From Nocardioides zeae (GTDB taxonomy: Bacteria > Actinomycetota > Actinomycetes > Propionibacteriales > Nocardioidaceae), in contig NZ_JAUTAN010000001.1 in assembly GCF_030818655.1 (NCBI RefSeq), positions 3,100,001-3,164,000 of the forward strand: a DNA stretch of 64,000 nucleotides. Reading direction: 5' to 3'. Position 1 is the first letter of the stretch. Each line of letters opens with the position of its first letter. Positions 1 to 8,643 of the stretch are shown piece by piece. The position numbers and the translations under genes are program-made. Below the pieces are notes generated by a model. The model saw only the letters and a program-made list of their open reading frames with translations. It made no database searches and was not told the origin of the DNA.

Positions 1-725
1 TGTGCAGGTACGCGCACCGTGAACGCTTGGTTGGCGAACCGTCCGCTGGCCCCGAACGTCTCGAGGCGGAGGTCACGGGAGTGCCGGCCGTCGCTGCGCC
101 ATGCCTCACGCACCGCGTCCATGAGCCGCAGGGGACCGCACAGGTAGGCCACAGCGCCCCGTGGGACGGAGCGCACCCATCCCGCGACGTCGAAGCGACC
201 GGACCGGTCGTCGCAGTGCACGTGCATCCGGTCGCGGTGGAGGATCTCGAGGTCGGCCAGGAACGCCATGCGGTCGCGCTCTCGGCCCACGTACGTCAAG
301 GTGTAGTCGTCCCCCACGGACCTCGCCCGCGCAGCCATCCCGTACAACGCCGTGATGCCGATTCCACCTGCGAGGAACCGGACCGGACGACCTCCGGTGG
401 CGAAGTCGAAGTTGTTGAGCGGCTGGGTGGTGGCGAGGCGGTCGCCCGCGCGAAGCGAGTGCATGCGGGCCGAGCCTCCGCGTGATCGGTCTGCCCGGTT
501 GACGCCCAGCACGAGCACGTGACGCCGGTCCGCGACGCGCACGATCGAGTAGCTGCGGACGCCGGCGATGTCGTTGCCGGCTGTGCGGACGTCGATGTGG
601 CTCCCCGGGTCGGCACCGGGCACCGCGGTCGCGTAGCGCAGCGCGATCTCGCGCACCCCGGTTGCCGCATCCCGGACGCTGTCGACGACTGCCCACGTCC
701 ACCGCTTCTGCGACGTGGCGCTCAT
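1..725 (-). CDS. VanB/PDR-type flavin reductase of an O-demethylase (3' end beyond window)
   Basis: Electron-transfer partner of the Rieske oxygenase just upstream. Read from the ATG at 725 it shows the FMN-binding RSYSIV stretch, a GGSARMHSL segment, the NAD-binding FLAGGIGITALYGM motif and the CGPLRLMDAV motif typical of phthalate dioxygenase reductase/VanB proteins. The C-terminal plant-type [2Fe-2S] domain expected in this family lies past the left edge, so it cannot be checked. The start overlaps the oxygenase stop as ATGA, so the two are translationally coupled. It should pass electrons from NAD(P)H through FMN and the iron-sulfur cluster to the oxygenase. The family is certain; the natural aromatic substrate of the pair is not. 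Confidence 0.9.
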   Translation of the reverse strand, partial: MSATSQKRWTWAVVDSVRDAATGVREIALRYATAVPGADPGSHIDVRTAGNDIAGVRSYSIVRVADRRHVLVLGVNRADRSRGGSARMHSLRAGDRLATTQPLNNFDFATGGRPVRFLAGGIGITALYGMAARARSVGDDYTLTYVGRERDRMAFLADLEILHRDRMHVHCDDRSGRFDVAGWVRSVPRGAVAYLCGPLRLMDAVREAWRSDGRHSRDLRLETFGASGRFANQAFTVRVPA

Positions 726-1879
726 GTGAGGCCACCTGCGGAGACATCGGGGTTCTTCTCCTCGGCGATCATGTCCTTGATGAGGCGCCGGGCCCACATG
801 CCGCCCGCGTCGATGTTGATGTTGTAGAAGTCGTAGCCCGGGTTGTCGTCGATGGCGCGCTGCTGCGCGTTGAGCATCGTCTCGTCCTCGAAGAAGACGT
901 TGCCCACTCCCTCGCGGAGCTCCGTGGTGACGCGTTGCTTGTCGATCGCGAAGTTCCGGGCGATCGCCCACAGATAGCGCGCCGTCTTCGGACCGGTCGG
1001 GCACATGGTGTTCAACACGTAACCGTTCACGCCCTGGCTGCGGTCGCCCTCGGGGGCTCCGGTGCCTGCGATGGCGACGCCGACGTCGATGCAGATCGTC
1101 GCCGGCGCCTGGTAGTGGATGATCTGCCACCGGTCCACCGGCCCGTGGTACTCAGGGAACTTGATCTTCAGCAGGTGCCTCCACAGGGGGGGCGGCTCGA
1201 TCCCCCGCATCCAGCGGGTCACGGTCACTCGGCGTCCGGCTTTGTCGTGCACGGTGTCGAACTCAGCGGTGCTGAGGTCGTCGTTGCCGATGCTCGAGGT
1301 GTGGATGAACTCCTCGTGAGTGAGGTCCATCAGGTTGTCGAGGATCAGCTGGTAGCCAGCGTCGACCTCGATCACCTTGCCGTCGGCGGCCCACAGCGGG
1401 TCATCGTTCCAGTGCATGTCGGGCACCAGCTCGGGGTCGGCCTTCGCGGGGTCGCCCGGCCACACCCAGATGAACCGGTGCCGCTCGACCGTCGGGAAGG
1501 CTCTGACACCGGCGCTCGGGTTGATCGTCCGCTGTGCCGGCATGTGGGTGCACCGACCCTCGGCGTCGTAGCGGATCCCGTGGTACCCGCACTCGACCTC
1601 GTCCCCGCACAGCCGCCCCATCGAGAGGGGGACGAGACGGTGCCAGCAGGCGTCGGCGAGCGCGACAGGCGTGCCGTCCAGCGTGCGGTAGAGCACCACC
1701 GGCAAGCCCGCGACCGTGAAGGATGTCAGACGGCGACCGACCTCGGCGTCGTAAGCAGCGGCGTACCAGGCGTCCATGGGCCACTCGCTTGCCGCGATGT
1801 CCGTGAGGCCACCGAGGTCGTCGTCCCCGCCGCGGGCGTCGTGGGCGGCCGTAGGGGTTGCTCGAGCGACATCGGTCAT
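722..1879 (-). CDS. Rieske aromatic oxygenase, VanA-like O-demethylase subunit
   Basis: 385 aa, the usual size for vanillate/3-methoxybenzoate-type demethylases. The Rieske [2Fe-2S] ligands are C78, H80, C97 and H100. The mononuclear iron site is the NLMDLTHEEFIH segment (N182, D185, H188, H193). Such enzymes insert oxygen into an aryl methyl ether and release formaldehyde and a phenol. It is the first gene of a two-gene operon with the VanB-type reductase and is transcribed divergently from a PucR-like gene. A palindrome at 1898-1915 in its promoter recurs before the gentisate genes 3.4 kb away, so I infer a methoxybenzoate that yields 3-hydroxybenzoate rather than vanillate. The substrate is not shown by sequence. 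Confidence 0.9.
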   Translation of the reverse strand: MTDVARATPTAAHDARGGDDDLGGLTDIAASEWPMDAWYAAAYDAEVGRRLTSFTVAGLPVVLYRTLDGTPVALADACWHRLVPLSMGRLCGDEVECGYHGIRYDAEGRCTHMPAQRTINPSAGVRAFPTVERHRFIWVWPGDPAKADPELVPDMHWNDDPLWAADGKVIEVDAGYQLILDNLMDLTHEEFIHTSSIGNDDLSTAEFDTVHDKAGRRVTVTRWMRGIEPPPLWRHLLKIKFPEYHGPVDRWQIIHYQAPATICIDVGVAIAGTGAPEGDRSQGVNGYVLNTMCPTGPKTARYLWAIARNFAIDKQRVTTELREGVGNVFFEDETMLNAQQRAIDDNPGYDFYNINIDAGGMWARRLIKDMIAEEKNPDVSAGGLT

Positions 1880-1897
1880 GAAGCACGTCCTTCCAGA

Positions 1898-1915
1898 TAG
1901 TCCGTATACGTAATA
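1898..1915. promoter_or_regulatory. Operator-like palindrome upstream of the Rieske oxygenase gene
   Basis: TAGTCCGTATACGTAATA, an imperfect 18-bp palindrome centred on GTATAC. It matches 15 of 18 positions with the site at 5225-5242 and 13 of 18 with 2853-2870. On the minus strand GACTAT at its downstream edge could serve as a -10 element, so binding would block transcription of the oxygenase. Confidence 0.6.
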
Positions 1916-1998
1916 GAATGAGTGATCGCCCTCACATCGTCAACCACGGGGCGCCTCGGCCGGGAGTCCACGGAGCAGGGAGGCTGGACAGGTGATCG

Positions 1999-2763
1999 AT
2001 GGAACGTGAGGTGACGGGTCACAGACCGCCACCCCCGCCTTCGACCATGGCGTCCGCCACGACATGGTTGGCGACGTGCGCGGGCCGCCTCGGCCAGCTC
2101 GAGCACCGAGCGGCACCCATGCGTCGACACTTGGTCGTCCTCGAGCGCGCGGACACCCCTGCCGTCCACCCCGCGATCCTGGGCGCGGTCCCGATCGACG
2201 CCCACAGTCGGCTGCACCTGGGTCCAGGTCCCGGCCTCGTGGCGTACGCCGTCGGCTTCGACGTGCGCGGAGCAATCGCAGAGCGCGTCCTGCGACAAGC
2301 GATGGGCACGTCGCCAGCGTCCCGCGGGCCGCTCCTGGGAGTCGGACCGGCGCTGATCGGCCCGGCGGGCGCTCAGGTCTCCCTCGCGATAGCGGCATGG
2401 CTGGCGGACCACGCGGACCACCGCGCCGACGCCCTGCGCACCGCCGCCCTCGTGTCCGCCCTGGCGCAGGACGCGGCCCGGGCGCGCGAGCTGGTGCGCG
2501 ACGCCCTGGGTCCGCTGGCCGACGACACCGAGACCGCTGCGCACGACCGCCGCGCGCTGAGCGGCTATCTCGAGGCCGGTCGCAGCCTGCAACGAGCTGC
2601 GCAACGCGAGCACGTCCACCGCAACACCATGGTCTACCGGATCCGACGGGCAGCAGCACGACTACCCGCCCCCCTCGACGGCACGGAGACGGACGTGCTC
2701 TGCGCCCTCCGCCTCATCGACGTCCTCGGACCCGGCACGCTCGAAAGGCTGGCCGCCACGTGA
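1999..2763 (+). CDS. PucR/CdaR-type transcriptional regulator (short form)
   Basis: 254 aa. The C-terminus (about residues 185-250) is a PucR-type helix-turn-helix: LSGYLEAGRSLQRAAQ, then EHVHRNTMVYRIRRAAARL and a CALRLIDVLG tail. PucR-family regulators are normally 400-550 aa with an N-terminal sensing domain; the short, weakly conserved N-terminus here is unlike that. An in-frame stop (1993-1995) lies directly before the ATG at 1999, so it cannot be extended. It is divergent from the Rieske operon and upstream of the importer, so a role in controlling this aromatic block is likely. The effector is unknown, and a decayed or specialised PucR cannot be excluded. Confidence 0.7.
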   Translation: MEREVTGHRPPPPPSTMASATTWLATCAGRLGQLEHRAAPMRRHLVVLERADTPAVHPAILGAVPIDAHSRLHLGPGPGLVAYAVGFDVRGAIAERVLRQAMGTSPASRGPLLGVGPALIGPAGAQVSLAIAAWLADHADHRADALRTAALVSALAQDAARARELVRDALGPLADDTETAAHDRRALSGYLEAGRSLQRAAQREHVHRNTMVYRIRRAAARLPAPLDGTETDVLCALRLIDVLGPGTLERLAAT

Positions 2764-2852
2764 CAGAGCGGGCCGCGCGGGCCGAGCGGTCGATGTACCG
2801 CAGTACCAAACTGCTTTGATGTGTTGCGTGTCACACCGCGGCAGTCCTAACT

Positions 2853-2870
2853 TCCTCCGCATACGTACTT
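2853..2870. promoter_or_regulatory. Operator-like palindrome upstream of the MHS importer
   Basis: TCCTCCGCATACGTACTT, the most degenerate of three copies of the GTATACGTA-centred palindrome (13 of 18 matches to the copy at 1898). It lies 18 bases before the importer ATG at 2889 and would place the importer under the same regulator as the demethylase and the gentisate genes. Confidence 0.45.
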
Positions 2871-2888
2871 TCTCTTCCTGGAGGACAC

Positions 2889-4244
2889 ATGAGTGCCACC
2901 ACTGCAGCAGGCCGGCCCGGCCCGTCGGACGCCCCGCGGGTCCCGCCCCGACGCGAACCGACACCGACGCAGCGCCGCCGAGTCGCGGCGGCGAGCCTGA
3001 TCGGCACGACGATCGAGTGGTACGACTACTTCATCTTCGGAAGCGCGGCGGCGCTGGTTTTCGGTCCCCTGTTCTTCCCCCAGGCCGACCCTCTGACCGG
3101 CACGCTGGCAGCATTCGCCACCTTCGCCGTCGGTTTCATCGCGCGTCCCATCGGCGGCATCGTCATGGGTCACTTCGGCGACCGGGTCGGGCGCAAGTCG
3201 ATGCTCGTCACCTCGATGATGTTGATGGGCGTCGCGACCGTGCTCATCGGCCTGTTGCCGACATACGAGACGATCGGGATCGCAGCCCCGATCCTCCTCG
3301 TCGTGCTGCGCCTCGTCCAAGGCTTCGGCGTGGGCGGGGAATGGGGCGGCGCCGTGCTGATGTCGGTCGAGTACGCCCCGCCCCGCCGCCGCGCGATCTT
3401 CGGGTCCCTCCCGCAGATGGGTCTCCCGGCCGGCGTGATCCTGGCCAACGTCGCGTTCATCGTCGCGGTGCAGCGGCTCGCACCGGGAGAGTTCGCCGCG
3501 TGGGGCTGGCGCGTGCCGTTCCTGCTCTCCGCCGTCCTCATCGTGGTCGGCCTCGTCCTCCGCCTCAAGGTGCAGGAGAGCCCGGAGTTCGCTGCACTGC
3601 GTGAGGACAAGGAGGTCCTGCGATCTCCACTGGTGCAGGTCTTCCGCTCGCACAAGTCGGACCTGCTGCTCGCGAGCGCCGCGTCGATCGCCGCTCCCGC
3701 CCTGGGTTACCTCATCCTCGTCTACATGCTGTCGTACGGCGTCGGTGTGATCGGCCACAGCTCCCAAACGGTGCTCTGGTTGATCGTCGTCGCAAGCCTC
3801 GCCTGGCTGGTGGCCATCGGGATCTCGGCCGTGGTCGCCGAACGCGTGGGCCGGAAGCGCGTCTTTCTCGCGGGAGCCCTGTTGGTGAGCGTGTGGGCGT
3901 TCCCCTTCTTCCGCCTCGTGGACTCGGGCGAGGTCGTGTCGATGGGCGTGGCGCTGAGCGTCGCGGCTGTCGCGGTCGCGACCATGGCCGGACCCCAGGC
4001 GGCGCTCGTCGCCGACCTCTTCCCCGCGTCCGTGCGTTACAGCGGGTCGTCGCTCGCCTATCAGGTGGGATCGGTGCTCGGCGGGGCCTTCGCGCCTACG
4101 ATCGCCACCAGTCTGTTCGCGGCGTACGCCGCGTCCTGGCCCATCGCGGTCTACATGGCCGCCCTCGGCGCGGCGAGCTTCCTCGCCTTGCTCTTCCTCC
4201 GCGAGGAAGAGCCAGTCCCGGCGCCTGTCGGGGACGGCGTCTAG
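2889..4244 (+). CDS. MHS-family MFS transporter (aromatic acid/metabolite:H+ symporter)
   Basis: 451 aa with about twelve membrane segments. Metabolite:H+ symporter hallmarks are the GTTIEWYDYFIFG stretch in the first helix, the loop 2-3 motif GHFGDRVGRKS, and RLVQGFGVGGEWGGA in the fourth helix. An ordinary cytoplasmic N-terminal extension of about 38 residues is rich in proline and arginine. GGAGGACAC before the ATG supports this start. Relatives import shikimate, protocatechuate, benzoates and dicarboxylates. Its place between the demethylase and gentisate genes, and the shared promoter palindrome, suggest that it imports the aromatic acid degraded here. The exact substrate is not predictable. 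Confidence 0.85.
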   Translation: MSATTAAGRPGPSDAPRVPPRREPTPTQRRRVAAASLIGTTIEWYDYFIFGSAAALVFGPLFFPQADPLTGTLAAFATFAVGFIARPIGGIVMGHFGDRVGRKSMLVTSMMLMGVATVLIGLLPTYETIGIAAPILLVVLRLVQGFGVGGEWGGAVLMSVEYAPPRRRAIFGSLPQMGLPAGVILANVAFIVAVQRLAPGEFAAWGWRVPFLLSAVLIVVGLVLRLKVQESPEFAALREDKEVLRSPLVQVFRSHKSDLLLASAASIAAPALGYLILVYMLSYGVGVIGHSSQTVLWLIVVASLAWLVAIGISAVVAERVGRKRVFLAGALLVSVWAFPFFRLVDSGEVVSMGVALSVAAVAVATMAGPQAALVADLFPASVRYSGSSLAYQVGSVLGGAFAPTIATSLFAAYAASWPIAVYMAALGAASFLALLFLREEEPVPAPVGDGV

Positions 4245-4283
4245 GCTGCGTCGTCAGCCGAAAAGAGCACTCGGGGGCCAGTT

Positions 4284-5186
4284 GTGGACAAGCGTGGCGT
4301 GGTCGACCATCTCACCGCTCCGGGGCACCTGCTGCGTCGAGCACAGCAGGTGCACACCGAGGCCTGGTCCCGCATCGTGTCCGACGTGACCGGCCCTCAG
4401 TACGCCGTGCTCGTCGCTGTCGACGGGTGGCCCGGGCTCGACCAGAAGCTCGCCGGCGAGCTGGCTTCGCTCGACAAGTCGACCACCGCGGGCATCGTGT
4501 CCCGACTCGTGGCGGGCGGCTGGATCCGGCGGGTAGAGGACCCGAACGACCGTCGGCGACGGCTGCTCGAGACCACCGGCGACGGAGCAATCAAGCTGCC
4601 CGTGCTCACCGCTGCGGCGCGGCAGGTCCAGGCAGCCCTGCTGTCCCCTCTCTCGGAACCCGAGCGGGAGACGTTCGTCGACCTCCTGGGGCAGGTGGCC
4701 CGGCTCGACGACTCGCCCATCGTCGGCCAGCATGTGCACGACCGGTCCCTGGTGATGGCGCGCACGCCGGGCTACCTGATCCGCCGGGCTCAGCAGCTGC
4801 ACACGGCGTTGTGGTCCGATCACGTCACCGATGTGACCGGACCGCAGTACGCGGTGCTGGCAGCCGTTCTCCGCGCCGGCACCGCGACCCATGCGGAGAT
4901 CGGCACTCGCGCGTCCCTGGACTCCTCCAGCGTGCGAGACATCGTGGGCCGGCTCACCGCGCGGGGGTGGCTCGAAGCCGCTCCGAATGCCGGAGACCGG
5001 CGAAGCCGGCCGGTCCGTGTCACCGCACCGGCCGAGACCGCCGTGCGCCTGCTTGCCGGCCCGGTGCAAGGCGTGCAGGACGAGCTGCTGCTGCCACTGG
5101 GAGGGGATGACCGAACGCGCTTCCTCGGTCTCGCCCAGCGGGTCAGCCGCGTGGTCGACGGGCCTTCTCGCATCGCCGTCGCCTAG
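4284..5186 (+). CDS. Tandem MarR protein: two fused winged-helix domains in one chain
   Basis: 300 aa, twice the normal MarR length. Two homologous halves start at about G14 (GHLLRRAQQVHTEAW) and G163 (GYLIRRAQQLHTALW). Both carry DVTGPQYAVL, then a recognition-helix region (SLDKSTTAGIVSRL and SLDSSSVRDIVGRL), then a wing with DRR residues. MarR proteins bind palindromes as homodimers, so this chain may act as a covalent pseudo-dimer. It sits 39 bases after the importer gene and 113 bases before the gentisate operon, which makes it the best candidate to bind the GTATAC-centred palindromes. Phenolic acids are common MarR ligands. The fold is clear; effector and targets are inferred. Confidence 0.85.
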   Translation: MDKRGVVDHLTAPGHLLRRAQQVHTEAWSRIVSDVTGPQYAVLVAVDGWPGLDQKLAGELASLDKSTTAGIVSRLVAGGWIRRVEDPNDRRRRLLETTGDGAIKLPVLTAAARQVQAALLSPLSEPERETFVDLLGQVARLDDSPIVGQHVHDRSLVMARTPGYLIRRAQQLHTALWSDHVTDVTGPQYAVLAAVLRAGTATHAEIGTRASLDSSSVRDIVGRLTARGWLEAAPNAGDRRSRPVRVTAPAETAVRLLAGPVQGVQDELLLPLGGDDRTRFLGLAQRVSRVVDGPSRIAVA

Positions 5187-5217
5187 GGCGGTGCGAGCTC
5201 GGTCTGGCCCTCGTTGG

Positions 5218-5246
5218 TTGCCATTAGTTTGTATACGTACTACTAT
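5218..5246 (+). promoter_or_regulatory. Gentisate operon promoter with operator filling the spacer
   Basis: TTGCCA at 5218-5223 and TACTAT at 5241-5246 form -35 and -10 elements with a 17-bp spacer. The palindrome TAGTTTGTATACGTACTA (5225-5242) fills that spacer, the classic layout for repression by a dimeric winged-helix regulator. It is the most symmetric of the three copies in the first 5.3 kb. Confidence 0.65.
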
Positions 5247-5299
5247 CGTGATCCCGGCCACATCGCAGATCATCAGGGTCCGAGTAGAGGAGGAAGCAC

Positions 5300-6349
5300 G
5301 TGCGCTACCACGCCGACGAGCCCGAGCTCGACGCGTACTACGCCGACATCGATCGGGTCCACCTGCAGCCGCTGTGGGAGATGTCCGGCCTGCTGACCCC
5401 CACGCCCGTCGTCCAGTCGGTACCGCACCGCTGGAGCGCCCGAGAACTGCAGACGCTGGCTGCTCGTGCCGGGGAGCTCGTCCCCGTGGACCGCGGCGGC
5501 GACCGGCGAGTGCTCGCCATGGCCAACCCCGGCCTGGACGGCGCTCCCTTCATCTCCGGGACGCTGTGGGCGGCGGTGCAGTTCCTCGGTGCCGGCGAGG
5601 TCGCGCCCGCCCACCGCCACACGCCTGGCGCCCTGCGCTTCGTGCTCGACGGAGATGGTGTGTATACCGTCTTGAACGGTGACCCGGTGCCGATGAGCCG
5701 GGGTGACCTCGTGCTCACGCCGTCGTGGGTCTACCACGAGCACCACAACCCCAGCGCCCAGCCGATGATGTGGCTGGACGTCCTCGACCTGCCCATGGTC
5801 GCGGCCCTCGATGCCGTCTTCTTCGAGGAGGGTCCCTCGGAGGAGGCCGATGAGTCGGTCCTTCCGCGTTCGGCGGCAGAGCGGCGCTACGGCCAGGGTC
5901 CGGGTCTTGTGCCCACCGGTGTCAGCAGCGTCCTGCACGAGGAGCGCCACTCGCCGCTCTCCGTCTACCGGTGGGCCGACACGGATGCTGCCCTCGACGC
6001 GCTCTTGGAGCTCGGTGACGGAGCCCAGGCGGAGGTGCGCTACCGCGACCCGAGCCGGGACCGCGACGTGATGCCCACCCTGCGGTGCGAGATGCGTCGC
6101 GTCGTGTCCGGCGCGACCACGTCGACCGACCGGCAGACCGGGACCCGCGTGTGCGCCGTGCTCAACGGCGCAGGAACGGTCCGGCTCGGCGACCAACGGT
6201 TCTCGCTCGTCGCCGGCGACGTCTTCGTGGTGCCCTCGTGGTGTGAGCACCAGCTCGAGGCCGACACCACGATCGACATCTTCACCACGAGCGACGCCCC
6301 CGTCCTCGACGCCCTCGGTCTCTTCCGTCGGACGGCGGTGCCGGCATGA
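5300..6349 (+). CDS. Gentisate 1,2-dioxygenase
   Basis: 349-aa bicupin. It opens the ring of gentisate (2,5-dihydroxybenzoate) between C1 and C2 to give maleylpyruvate, using Fe(II). The first cupin has the metal-binding PAHRHTPGALRFVLDG segment (H105, H107), followed by LTPSWVYHEHHNP. The length is normal for the family. The GTG start at 5300 is chosen because GAGGAGG lies six bases upstream and the family N-terminus aligns there. It is the first gene of the operon; its stop is coupled to the next gene as ATGA. Expression is probably controlled through the operator at 5225-5242. Confidence 0.93.
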   Translation: MRYHADEPELDAYYADIDRVHLQPLWEMSGLLTPTPVVQSVPHRWSARELQTLAARAGELVPVDRGGDRRVLAMANPGLDGAPFISGTLWAAVQFLGAGEVAPAHRHTPGALRFVLDGDGVYTVLNGDPVPMSRGDLVLTPSWVYHEHHNPSAQPMMWLDVLDLPMVAALDAVFFEEGPSEEADESVLPRSAAERRYGQGPGLVPTGVSSVLHEERHSPLSVYRWADTDAALDALLELGDGAQAEVRYRDPSRDRDVMPTLRCEMRRVVSGATTSTDRQTGTRVCAVLNGAGTVRLGDQRFSLVAGDVFVVPSWCEHQLEADTTIDIFTTSDAPVLDALGLFRRTAVPA

Positions 6350-7605
6350 CGACCACCGAGACGACCCCGACGACACGCCCGTCCGCACATCACGACGTCC
6401 TGGTCGTCGGTGGTGGCATCGGCGGGCTCGCCACGGCACTCTCCGCCGCACGCGCCGGGAGAGACGTGCACCTGGTCGAGCAGGCCCCCCAGTTCGGGGA
6501 GATCGGCGCAGGACTCCAGCTCGGTCCGAACGCGATGCGCGCCTTCGACCGACTCGGCGTCTACGCCGCCGTGGCCCGATCAGCCGTGTTCCCGGCCCGC
6601 GGCGTGGTGCGCGATGCCGTGGACGGGTCCGAGCTCACCGTGCTCGACTTCGGTCGGCGGTTCGTGGATCGCTACGGCTATCCGTATGCCGTCGCCCACC
6701 GGCGCGACGTGCTCGATGCACTGCTCGACGCCTGCCATGCCGAGCCCAACGTCCACCTGGAGAACGGACGCGCGGTCGCCGAGGTGCACGAGACGGCGTC
6801 CCACGCCGACGTCTTCTTCACGGACGGCACGCGCGACCGTGCGCAGACGATCGTGGGCGCCGACGGCATCCGGTCGCGGGTGCGCCACCTCCTCGACACC
6901 AGCGAGCCGTCCTTCAGCGGTCACATCGCCTACCGCGGCGCGATCGCCATCGACGACATCCCCGGCCCGGTCAGCGACGACGAGGTGCTGCTCTGGATCG
7001 GCCCCGGCATGCACCTGATGCAGTACCCCGTGCGCAGCGGCACGCTCTACAACCAGGTGGCGGTCTACGAACGCCCCCCGAGCCGTGTCGAACCGCACGG
7101 CGACCTCACGGAGCTCGCCGACGTCTTCGCGCGCGCCTGTCCGCAGGTCAGGGCCTCGGTGGACCTCATCGACGTCTCCCGCGGCTGGCCGGTCTTCGAC
7201 CGTCGACCCATGCGGCCGTGGAGCACGTCGCGCAGCGTGCTCATCGGGGACGCCGCCCACGCCATGCTCCAGTACCTCGGTCAGGGCGCTTGCCAGGCGC
7301 TGGAGGACGCCGTCGAGCTGGGCGCGGCACTCCGCGCGCACCCGGGGGACGACGCTGCTGCCTTCCAGGCCTACGAGGACGTGCGGCGCCCCATCGGCGC
7401 ACGTTGCCAGGAGGCGGCGCGCCCGTGGGGAGCCCTGTGGCACACCGAGGACCCCACCGTGCTCGGTCTGCGCAACCGCTTGCTGCGCCAGCGCCGACCT
7501 GACGACTACTCAGAGCTCGACTGGCTCTACGCCGAACGCAGCCTCACCCTCCTGGACAACCCTGCCCCGGGAGCCGCCGAACGGGCGACCAGAGCCGCGT
7601 CCTAG
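6346..7605 (+). CDS. FAD-dependent 3-hydroxybenzoate 6-hydroxylase
   Basis: 419-aa class A flavoprotein monooxygenase. The FAD-binding GGGIGG sits at residues 22-27, a DG motif at VGADGIRSRVR, and the second FAD motif GDAAHAMLQYLGQGACQALEDA begins at G301. The GQGACQALEDA form is typical of salicylate and 3-hydroxybenzoate hydroxylases. Next to gentisate dioxygenase and with the ATGA overlap, the best fit is para-hydroxylation of 3-hydroxybenzoate to gentisate with NAD(P)H and O2. Salicylate 5-hydroxylation by this single-component type is less likely. In the chain it links the O-demethylase (producing a phenol) to ring cleavage. Confidence 0.85.
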   Translation: MTTTETTPTTRPSAHHDVLVVGGGIGGLATALSAARAGRDVHLVEQAPQFGEIGAGLQLGPNAMRAFDRLGVYAAVARSAVFPARGVVRDAVDGSELTVLDFGRRFVDRYGYPYAVAHRRDVLDALLDACHAEPNVHLENGRAVAEVHETASHADVFFTDGTRDRAQTIVGADGIRSRVRHLLDTSEPSFSGHIAYRGAIAIDDIPGPVSDDEVLLWIGPGMHLMQYPVRSGTLYNQVAVYERPPSRVEPHGDLTELADVFARACPQVRASVDLIDVSRGWPVFDRRPMRPWSTSRSVLIGDAAHAMLQYLGQGACQALEDAVELGAALRAHPGDDAAAFQAYEDVRRPIGARCQEAARPWGALWHTEDPTVLGLRNRLLRQRRPDDYSELDWLYAERSLTLLDNPAPGAAERATRAAS

Positions 7606-7640
7606 CACGCCTCCCCGATCTCTCGACCAGAAGGACATCC

Positions 7641-8552
7641 ATGCAGTACGTCAGCTTCCGCACCGCCTCCACCCACACCTCCGTGGGTGCGATCATCGGC
7701 GACCGCGTCATGGATCTCGGCACCCGTCTCCCCGCACCGACCGCGGGACTGAGCCCGATCCGTCGCCTCCTCCACGCATACGACGGTCGCCTGCCCACCC
7801 AGGCCGACGACCTCCTCGGCCTCCCAGGCTTCCCCCTGACGGACGTGGAGCTGCTCCCGGTCGTCCCCGACCCCTCCAAGGTCGTCGCAGCGCCGGTGAA
7901 CTACACCGATCACCAGGCCGAGATGAACCAGGACGCTCACATCGACGCGCTGGGCGTCTTCCTCAAGGCGCCCTCCTCGGTAGCGGCCGACGGCGCGACG
8001 GTCACCCTCCCCTACTCCGACCGCCGTTTCGACCAAGAGGGCGAGCTCGCCCTCGTCATCGGGCGACGCGCGCGCCACGTGGCGGCCGCCGACGCCCTGC
8101 ACTACGTGGCCGGCTACACCTGCCTCCTGGACATGACCATGCGGGGCGGCGAGGACAGGTCGACCCGCAAGTCGTTCGACACGTTCACCCCGGTTGGTCC
8201 TGCCGTCGTCACACCGGACGAAGTAGGCCCGCTCGGCGAGCTGCGCCTGCGCACCTGGGTCAACGACGAGCTCCGCCAGGACGCCGACATCGCCGACCTC
8301 ATCTGGGACGTGCCGGCTCTGATCGCGTACGCGTCGTCCGTCATGACGCTCGAGGTCGGCGACATCCTCACCACGGGAACTCCCGCCGGGGTCGGGCAGG
8401 TCCGCGACGGCGACGACGTCCGTGTGGAGATCTCGCGTGTCGGACGTCTCTCCGCCAAGGTCAGCGCAACGGGCGCCGTCCGCAGTCCCACCCGCGGCGC
8501 AGACCGCGGACCCAAGCCGCCGGCGTCCGTCACCCCCGTGCGACAGCGCTGA
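7641..8552 (+). CDS. FAH-family fumarylpyruvate (acylpyruvate) hydrolase
   Basis: 303 aa with the fumarylacetoacetate hydrolase fold. Visible motifs are the metal-binding QEGELALVIGRRAR segment, HYVAGYTCLLDMTMRG, and the ending TLEVGDILTTGTPAGVGQV, all in the expected order. In gentisate operons this enzyme splits fumarylpyruvate to fumarate and pyruvate. No maleylpyruvate isomerase gene is visible nearby, so it may act directly on maleylpyruvate, or the isomerase may be encoded elsewhere. It follows the hydroxylase by 35 bases with an AGAAGGACA ribosome-binding site. The C-terminal tail of about 35 residues is poorly ordered and not conserved. Confidence 0.87.
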   Translation: MQYVSFRTASTHTSVGAIIGDRVMDLGTRLPAPTAGLSPIRRLLHAYDGRLPTQADDLLGLPGFPLTDVELLPVVPDPSKVVAAPVNYTDHQAEMNQDAHIDALGVFLKAPSSVAADGATVTLPYSDRRFDQEGELALVIGRRARHVAAADALHYVAGYTCLLDMTMRGGEDRSTRKSFDTFTPVGPAVVTPDEVGPLGELRLRTWVNDELRQDADIADLIWDVPALIAYASSVMTLEVGDILTTGTPAGVGQVRDGDDVRVEISRVGRLSAKVSATGAVRSPTRGADRGPKPPASVTPVRQR

Positions 8553-8643
8553 CCGCTGCTGCCACCGGCAGGAGAACGCCGGTAGTTCGCGACCCACGTC
8601 GCACGACTCATCTCATCCAGCTCGGGCACGACAGGAGGCCCCC

